Shown here: positions 58,198 through 64,000 of the stretch, one piece after another | Layout of the letters: each line of letters begins with the position of its first letter | Position numbering within the stretch: the stretch's first letter is position 1 | DNA from: Anastatus disparis | Lineage: Eukaryota > Arthropoda > Insecta > Hymenoptera > Eupelmidae | Assembly (NCBI GenBank): GCA_017163975.1 | Contig: JAFFSR010000347.1 | Span: 4,080,001 to 4,144,000, forward strand | Direction of reading: 5' to 3' | Length of the DNA: 64,000 bases | Translations under genes and position numbers: made by a program | Notes under the pieces: model-generated | Told to the model about the DNA's origin: nothing | What the model saw: only the letters and a program-made list of their open reading frames with translations | Databases searched by the model: none

Positions 58198-58476
58198 TCA
58201 TCGCAAGCTTTTATAATGATCCGTATCATCTACCATATTCTTCATGACATAACCTTCTAATTTGTTATTGAGAATCAAATAATATTGTTTAAATGATTTA
58301 TAGTCATTAAGAATCACTTTTGCGTTGTCCAGTCCTTTTTGTCTAAGCTTACTTTTTAAAAAGTCCAGTATGTGATCAATAGTACGATTGACCTTATCGA
58401 CCCGTCCGATTGAATTGTTAAGAAGATCTGCCAAGACGCTTTGCTGACGAAGATCTTCGAATGTTGACTGTTGCAT
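58198..58476 (-). CDS. Small ORF of unknown function (92 codons)
   Basis: The translation is compositionally protein-like, unlike most ORFs here: acidic/basic balanced and helical (QQSTFEDLRQQSVLADLLNN ... VDKVNRTIDHILDFLKSKLR ... YKSFKQYYLILNNKLEGYV), with no low-complexity runs. It could be an exon or the N-terminus of a retroelement Gag. No motif identifies it, and no continuing frame is seen after LR-stop. Confidence 0.4.
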   Translation of the reverse strand: MQQSTFEDLRQQSVLADLLNNSIGRVDKVNRTIDHILDFLKSKLRQKGLDNAKVILNDYKSFKQYYLILNNKLEGYVMKNMVDDTDHYKSLR

Positions 58477-58825
58477 GCCTATACCTGGTGGATGATTAAA
58501 AGTTTTTTTCTCATACGTGCTGGGTAAACGGCCGATTACGCATGCGTTTTCGGGGTGGTAGGTAGCTAATAGCGCGCGCCGCTTGTGTTTTGTCTTTTAA
58601 GCGTGTGTTCTAGTTAAAAGCGTTAAGTAATAAAAAATAACGTCACGCAAATGCGTTAAGAAATGAAAAAAAGAACATCACAATTTTGATTGTATATACA
58701 TAAGTAGCGTTACGCGGGCGAAGACGATAGGAGAGAGAGGGAGAGAGAGAGAGAGAGAGAGAAAGCTGTATCGAAAGAAAATAAGACACGCAAGAACGTG
58801 TTTACGAGTCAGTCGTACGGCAGAT

Positions 58826-58864
<39 letters not shown>

Positions 58865-59581
58865 AGAGAGAGAGAGTAAGAAAATGCTATATCGAAAGGA
58901 AACAAAACACGCAAGAACGTGCACGAGTTTCTATGTACGAGTTAGTTGTGTGCTAGCTTCTTTATCAAAGTTGTTGGCGACGCAAAAAAATAATATTTTT
59001 ATGACATGCTTTTTTATTTATAAGGTTCTAATTGGATTTTGAAATTTGTGAATAATGTAAAATGATTATATTTGTAGTAAACATTATAATAGCCGATATC
59101 TTATTTATTCAACTTCAATTTGTTTTTATAAGTATAAGTTGTTTTTTTTGGCTCAAAAAGGTACTACGCAACTAGTATGGAAAGGCTATTTTACGACACT
59201 CGTTACGACTCGCATCTTCTGCTCAGGCCATAAACTTCTCGTTTCGGAAATAAAGCCTTTCCATACCCGTTACGTAAGTTACTATTATACTCAGAATACC
59301 TACAATTTTATACCTTCGATTCAATAAAAAACTCAGAATATTCAAATATATGCATTTTTAAATGTATTATTTCAAAACATCATTAAAATCATTCTATTTA
59401 TGATAATAATTTACATATTATAAGTTTCTCTTTCGTAATAATCTTAGCAATATGGTTTTTTTTCGTTATACTACATTTTTTATTGTAATTTCTAGCACAT
59501 TGCGCAAATAATATATTAGTTTTTAAAATTAAGCAAAATAAATTTGCTCACTATTTACTATTATAAGCAAATATATGATAA
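58477..59581. repeat. (GA)n tracts in a short duplicated block
   Basis: AG tracts at 58731-58761 and 58830-58876. Each is followed by a similar segment (CTGTATCGAAAGAAAATAAG and CTATATCGAAAGGAAACAAA, then ACACGCAAGAACGTG). From 58980 on the sequence is AT-rich; I found no gene in ORF 59139-59327. Confidence 0.55.
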
Positions 59582-60491
59582 CACCAGCACACAAAAAAAA
59601 GTGGTCTGACATCGGAACCAGACCACCATATCTTTATGTTTTTCGGATCGCTGAATCCGAATCCGAGGTCGGTTTGACCTTATCCCCCACAGTTTTGCCA
59701 CAATTCATATAAAATATTAAAAATACCGGAAAAGTTTTTTCGTCATTATTAGGTCACATTTGCATGTATTTTGACGTGGTATTTTGGTTACTTCTTATCT
59801 TTCTTGTAGTTTTTTGTGACTCAAGCCTCTTCTAACCGAAGCGCTGGATATTTCAGTTGAGAAAACTGCTTAATCCTTCTTTCGCTTGTAACGTTCTCTT
59901 TTGTTTTCAAAGGATCTATGTAGTGGATTTCTAATCCTTTTCGAATTACTGTTATCTTCATTGTCTCTTTTCAGTAGCCAACAGTAGTCTGCCATCGTAT
60001 TTACGTCCCATTTTCCTTGCCAACGCTGTTCGACTTCTTTCAGATCTTGATGGAAACGCTCACCTTGCTCTTCTATGATGGCAGACTACTGTTGGCTACT
60101 GAAAAGAGACACTGAAGATAACAGTAATTCGAAAAGGATTAGAAATCCACTACATGGATCCTTTGAAAACAAAAGAGAACGTTACAAGCGAAAGAAGGAT
60201 TAAGCAGTTTTCTCAACTGCAATATCCAGCGCTTCGATTAGAAGAGACTTGAGTCTCAAAAAACTACAAGAAAGATAAGAAGTAACCAAAATACCACGTC
60301 AAAATACATGCAAATGTGACCTAATAATGACGAAAAAATTGTTCCGGTATTTTTAATATTTTATATGAATTGTGGCAAAACTGTGGGCGATGAGGTCAAA
60401 CCGATCCCGGATTCGAATTCAGCGACCCGAAAAACATACAGGTATGGTGGCCTGGTTCCGATGTCAGACCACTTTTTTTTGTGTGCCGGTG
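59582..60491. mobile_element. 910-bp palindromic transposon derivative
   Basis: CACCAGCACACAAAAAAAAG...CTTTTTTTTGTGTGCCGGTG, flanked by TAA on both sides. The two ~440-base halves are reverse complements, each containing the 3' coding end of a transposon protein plus the subterminal GCTGAATCCGAATCCGAGG-type word also seen at 6.4-6.5 kb. CAC-initial TIRs with a 3-bp duplication are compatible with the CACTA/EnSpm group, but this is weak evidence. Confidence 0.8.
59870..60203. pseudogene. Opposed 3' ends of the ERFHQD-family protein
   Basis: On the minus strand 60070-59870 encodes EQGERFHQDLKEVEQRWQGK followed by MADYCWLLKRDNEDNSNSKR and a basic tail ending in KRKKD-stop. On the plus strand, 60078-60203 repeats the same C-terminus from MADYCWLLKRD. 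Both match the minus-strand relic at 6.6 kb. The element thus consists of two inverted C-terminal ends and cannot encode a full protein. Confidence 0.75.
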
Positions 60492-62170
60492 TAATCAAGG
60501 AATCTCGTAAAAAATAAAGGAGTTTATTCGGAGACATTTAATAGCCATTTGATATATTTGTTCGCGAGTTGGCCACCCATTTTTTTTATATCGAAACTTA
60601 CATAATATATATATACACAAATAGAATTATTTTTTTCCATTTTTAAGTATTTATTTTTATATTACGAGTTTACAGATATATATATCACTATTGATAGTAT
60701 ATACATACATACAAATGTATGGAAATGATGAGCGAAGCATGCAACAGCGTTCGAATGTAGATTGCTTAAGACTTCCGAACGTATATGCTCTGAAAGACTA
60801 TCGGTGCAGCCTGTAACCTTCAAGGTTATGTGCTACTCTGATTCGTTACGTTTGGAGGTATACGCGCAATCGAAGTAGCAGTTACTCAGATTTGAGTTTC
60901 GTATGCACCGATTGGGCATATGTAAAGCGCCGATCGGGCATATGTAAAGCGCCGGTTAGTGAAAACAGCGTTATGCACAGGTGATCGGAGCAAGCACAGT
61001 TCATTTTCAGTACTTTCTTTGTCGTTTTCGGCACACCGTTTGCGCCGAACGCGTGGCGCTAGTGTAGTCAGGGAAAAGGGCAACTATCAAGCAGAAAGTT
61101 TCTCAGTGCAAGCATTTTTCAACAATAAAATTTGTCAATTGTTTTCTCGCTCCAAACAAAAAAATACGGGATCAAACAGGTACCATTAGATAAGAAATTC
61201 GGTCCTTGATCAGCCCAAAACATTTCAGTAAAAAAAAGATGGCCTTTTTGAGAAAAATGCATGTGCATAAGAAGTGAATTTTTTGGTAAAATGCATAAAT
61301 CTCAGTCATTTTTTAGTTTTTTTTTTAATTTCTTGTACTGAATTGAAGAGAGCTTAAAACAGAATAATACAAAAAAGGTTTACCAAAATTCTTTGAAAAT
61401 TGGTTAAACGATAGCCCTCTAAAGTTATTGTCAACTTTTTCAGTTTGAACGTTTAGTTTTTGTATGCAATTTTAAAATGTACATATCTTGTGCAATTTTG
61501 ATATTTTAGCAAAAAAAATACGTGTCTCATTTTTAGAGTAGAATAACATACTCCATCGGTGCAGTGATTGGTGACTTGAGTGTATACAGGCTGTTCGATT
61601 TGAAATGGAATTAGCCTTATATATAAAGAAATACACACACACATACACAAACATAAACACATACAGGCACACGCACGCACATTTATGTATACATACTTAT
61701 GTATACGTATGTAAACGTGTCTACAGAAGTGCATTTTAGTTTATTCACATTATTGATATACACTACGGCTCAAATGTTTGATAACACGATGCGATAAAAA
61801 GGTGTGGAAAAAATGATCACATCTTGGAAAAAAAGTGACGTAGAAGAATTCCAAAAAAAAGATTTTAAAGTACTCATCAAAAGCATTCAAGCCAGTGTAT
61901 AAAAGTATTCAAAGGTTTTCACCGTTTTAGAAAATTAATTTAAAAATAAACACGTTTTGCTAATTTTTTCAGCTATAAATTCGCTCACGCAGTTTTTGGA
62001 GTATGATATAGAAAAATCTAAAAGAAATATTTGTTAAAGTACTCGGAAAAAGCTGTCATTGAAGACAAAAAGACAGAGAAAGATAGACAGAGACAGACAG
62101 TCAGACACTGACATTATTTAATTTCATAAATTATTGAAAAGTAAAATTTGGGGGATTGGTGAGCGGAACA

Positions 62171-62206
<36 letters not shown>

Positions 62207-62364
62207 GAAAATGTGAATAAAGATATTATATTCTAATTGCACTCTGTGTGACCAAAAATCAGGTGTGATACCTCGAAAAATCAAAAAAAGCTAACCATGC
62301 ATATCTATGCCTATAATTTCTTTATTTTGTGTTTAAATTAACTAGATATAATTTTCTAATTTTA
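60492..62364. other. No gene recognised
   Basis: 60760-61090 is GC-richer, with a short direct duplication CGGGCATATGTAAAGCGCCG at ~60930-60955. CA-rich simple sequence lies at 61627-61680, TAGACAGAGACAGACAG-type repeats at 62070-62110, and (TA)n at 62170-62202. The word ACTACGGCTCAAATGTTTGATAA at 61763 resembles a Tc1-like terminus, but no partner was found. Confidence 0.4.
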
Positions 62365-62961
62365 ACAGATGTATTCAATGAACGCAAGCAAAGAGTTTGA
62401 AGAAAACTTCAGAATAAACTTGGGGTAAAAGTTGATTTATGTTTGCAAGGACATGGAACAACGAATACTGGAAATATATCCCGAAAATGTTGCAGTCAAC
62501 CAGAATTATTTGCGATTGCCTGAATTCAGATATACATTTTGTTAGCAATATTTAAAAAATGTTATTAATTTTTATGTTCAAAAATAAGATAGATATGAAT
62601 AAATTAGAGAATTTTCGTCTTGAGACTTATAAGCAGCACTATAATTTATACAAGTAGGCTAGAATGAATCCGACAACCCACAAACCATTGATGCATGGAT
62701 GCCAGATTACTCGTAAAATTGCATTGTCAATATCTTATTATTCACAAGATTATGGTGAAGCATGGCATAAACTTGATAAGAGAAATATGAAGGATCATGC
62801 ACGGCAAATAGCTGTAAGAATATAATCGTAGATGTATTTAATTATGTTATACACTATTCCGATCCAAAAATATCTTTGGTTTACATTAAAAATCGTTTGA
62901 AATTTCATACGAATGGAGAAATATCGAATCATCTTCAAGAATTGTTTGGGGGTATAATTTA
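62365..62961 (+). pseudogene. Decayed ORF of an insect repeat-associated protein family
   Basis: Three consecutive frame segments can be read: KLGVKVDLCLQGHGTTNTGN with following RKCCSQPEL; then MNPTTHKPLMHGCQITRKIA with EAWHKLDKRNMKDHARQIA; then VDVFNYVIHYSDPKISLVYI, ending at a TAA at 62959. They resemble an uncharacterised family I recall from aphid and other insect genomes with blocks like GNTNDGNTSRR and MP.TVHKILIHG...EARNK. Stops occur after KQRV, after FAIA and after NLYK, and the frame shifts. A splice-like acceptor (TTTTAACAG) precedes the first segment. Function is unknown; transposon origin is likely. Confidence 0.5.
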
Positions 62962-63135
62962 ATTTTATGTATTTTCATCTCCATAGATAATATATAGTAT
63001 TTATTATTTATCCTCAATCATATCATATATTTAGATATTTATTTGCTTTATCTTCTATATTTTAGTACTATAGATAATCACAGAAGCCTGGAACATCTTG
63101 AATCCTTTGATGATAGTGTAGAAGAGAATGTAGAC

Positions 63136-63844
63136 TGTGAGCGCCCGAGTATGTACGGCCCTGAAACCGTACGATACTGGAAGGTGCGCGCGCAAACACC
63201 CAAAAAGTCTAAAGTGGTTGAACATGCAAGCGCGCGTATGTACCTACACGCGCTTGCATGTGTAAGTACCACTGAGAGTACACGGCGGCTCTCCCTCTCT
63301 TCTACTAAGTTAGAAGAGTGGGAGAAAGACTGAAGAGAGCTGATGCAAGCAGTGCGAAGAGCTCGTGACTCTCGTCACTCTTGGATCAGCTCTCTCAGCA
63401 TTAAGACACGCTTGCTCATAGCACAAGTGGCGAATGGCCTAACACGTGCTACAAGCAAGCAACTCTTTGTTAAGCGCGAAACATTGTATTTTTCCATATT
63501 GTAATTTATCCGATTTAATAAATAAATAAAGAGCAAATCCAAGATAAACCTCTATCCTATTAACCCAGTGCAAAGCCCCGAATATTAAGGCATTTGGTCC
63601 TTAATAATAACGGGCTTTACACACAACAAACCCAACATTATTAACAAATGTATTTAAAAAGTCAGCTATAGCTAGGCAAGGCGTCCTAGCTATAAACGAC
63701 TTTAACAACAATAAAAAGAAATACAGGGTCCGAAATAACTAGGCATGGCGCGCTAGCTATTTAACGATCCCTTAACGCGTTTCGATAAAAGAGTACTCTA
63801 AATAGGATCAATTAAATAATAAATAATAGGATAGAAACGTTACA
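63136..63844 (+). repeat. 5' LTR of a second LTR retroelement
   Basis: Ends GAAACGTTACA immediately before TTGGCGCCCAC, the standard LTR/primer-site junction. The start at TGTGAGCGCC (63136) is the likeliest TG but is not confirmed, since the partner LTR lies beyond the window. A polyadenylation-like AATAAATAAATAAAG is at 63519-63533. A 39-base hairpin (CATGCAAGCGCG ... CGCGCTTGCATG) at 63224-63262 lies in the presumed U3. Confidence 0.65.
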
Positions 63845-63866
63845 TTGGCGCCCACTGGTTCTCAAC
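63845..63866 (+). other. Primer-binding site of second LTR element
   Basis: TTGGCGCCCACTGGTTCTCA directly follows the LTR end, typical of insect gypsy-type elements primed by a tRNA with a 3' TGGGCGCCAA-type end. The remaining ~130 bases of the window are A-rich leader. Confidence 0.7.
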
Positions 63867-64000
63867 CGTCGTTGAGAAAACCCACGCGAGAATGAGTCGT
63901 GTGTTAACGCTAATATTAAATAATAAAATTTTTAACAAATAATAATAAAACAAAAAATAAAAATGAAAAATAAAATTATAAAAAATAATAGAATAAAAAT

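Noticed and set aside
1..64000. CRISPR array, bacterial operon or prophage
   Set aside because: No regularly spaced repeats with unique spacers, no Shine-Dalgarno-led gene strings; introns, SINEs and eukaryotic transposons dominate.

Overview
The window is eukaryotic and very AT-rich. It has no dense bacterial-type coding, but it carries introns with GT/AG borders, microsatellites, tRNA-derived SINEs, Tc1/mariner elements, PIF/Harbinger-like MITEs and LTR retroelements. The protein families recognised point to an arthropod, most likely an insect; a hymenopteran is plausible, but nothing here proves it. I find no convincing intact host gene. It reads as a nested transposon graveyard in which nearly every coding stretch is a decayed mobile-element gene.

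Layout. 1-5.7 kb: end of a terminal-inverted-repeat (TIR) element, a perfect ~120-bp-arm hairpin, low-complexity duplications and a 14-mer-like degenerate CCCTAAA/CATAAACC minisatellite. 6.3-8.3 kb: minus-strand relic of a transposon-associated protein, abutting a foldback element that is itself split by a second palindromic MITE. 10.8-20.6 kb: a 9.7-kb structure bounded by ~1.39-kb, roughly 99% identical inverted arms. It encloses a minus-strand, intron-containing DDE-type transposase pseudogene. 20.6-28 kb: G-rich repeats and a Tc1/mariner copy with a SINE in it, flanked by directly repeated sequence. 28-31.4 kb: purine/GT-rich sequence without recognisable genes, possibly 5'-UTR or promoter-like. 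31.4-44 kb: LTR retrotransposon remains (LTR, broken gag, protease, integrase tail, polypurine tract, truncated second LTR) containing a second mariner, a hAT-like MITE and a foldback element. 44.9-51.3 kb: a second, diverged copy of the same DDE transposase family, on the plus strand and split by a 2.3-kb TIR element. 52-60.5 kb: palindromic elements, one split by a SINE with perfect 15-bp target duplications; an LTR fragment; and a 910-bp palindrome made from two opposed 3' ends of the protein family seen at 6.6 kb. 62.4-63 kb: another decayed transposon ORF. 63.1 kb to the end: the 5' LTR and primer-binding site of a second LTR retroelement whose body lies beyond the window.

Two themes stand out. 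First, the unassigned transposase family (blocks D-F-x-E-N, S-D-G-A-P-x-Q-[YF]-K-N and H-x-K-x-x-C-D-x-[IV]-G) occurs twice. Each copy has a tandem pair of PIF/Harbinger-like foldback MITEs just upstream of its predicted start. Second, an exceptional share of the elements are full-length palindromes. Their read-through transcripts would fold into long hairpins, so the region is a candidate small-RNA source.
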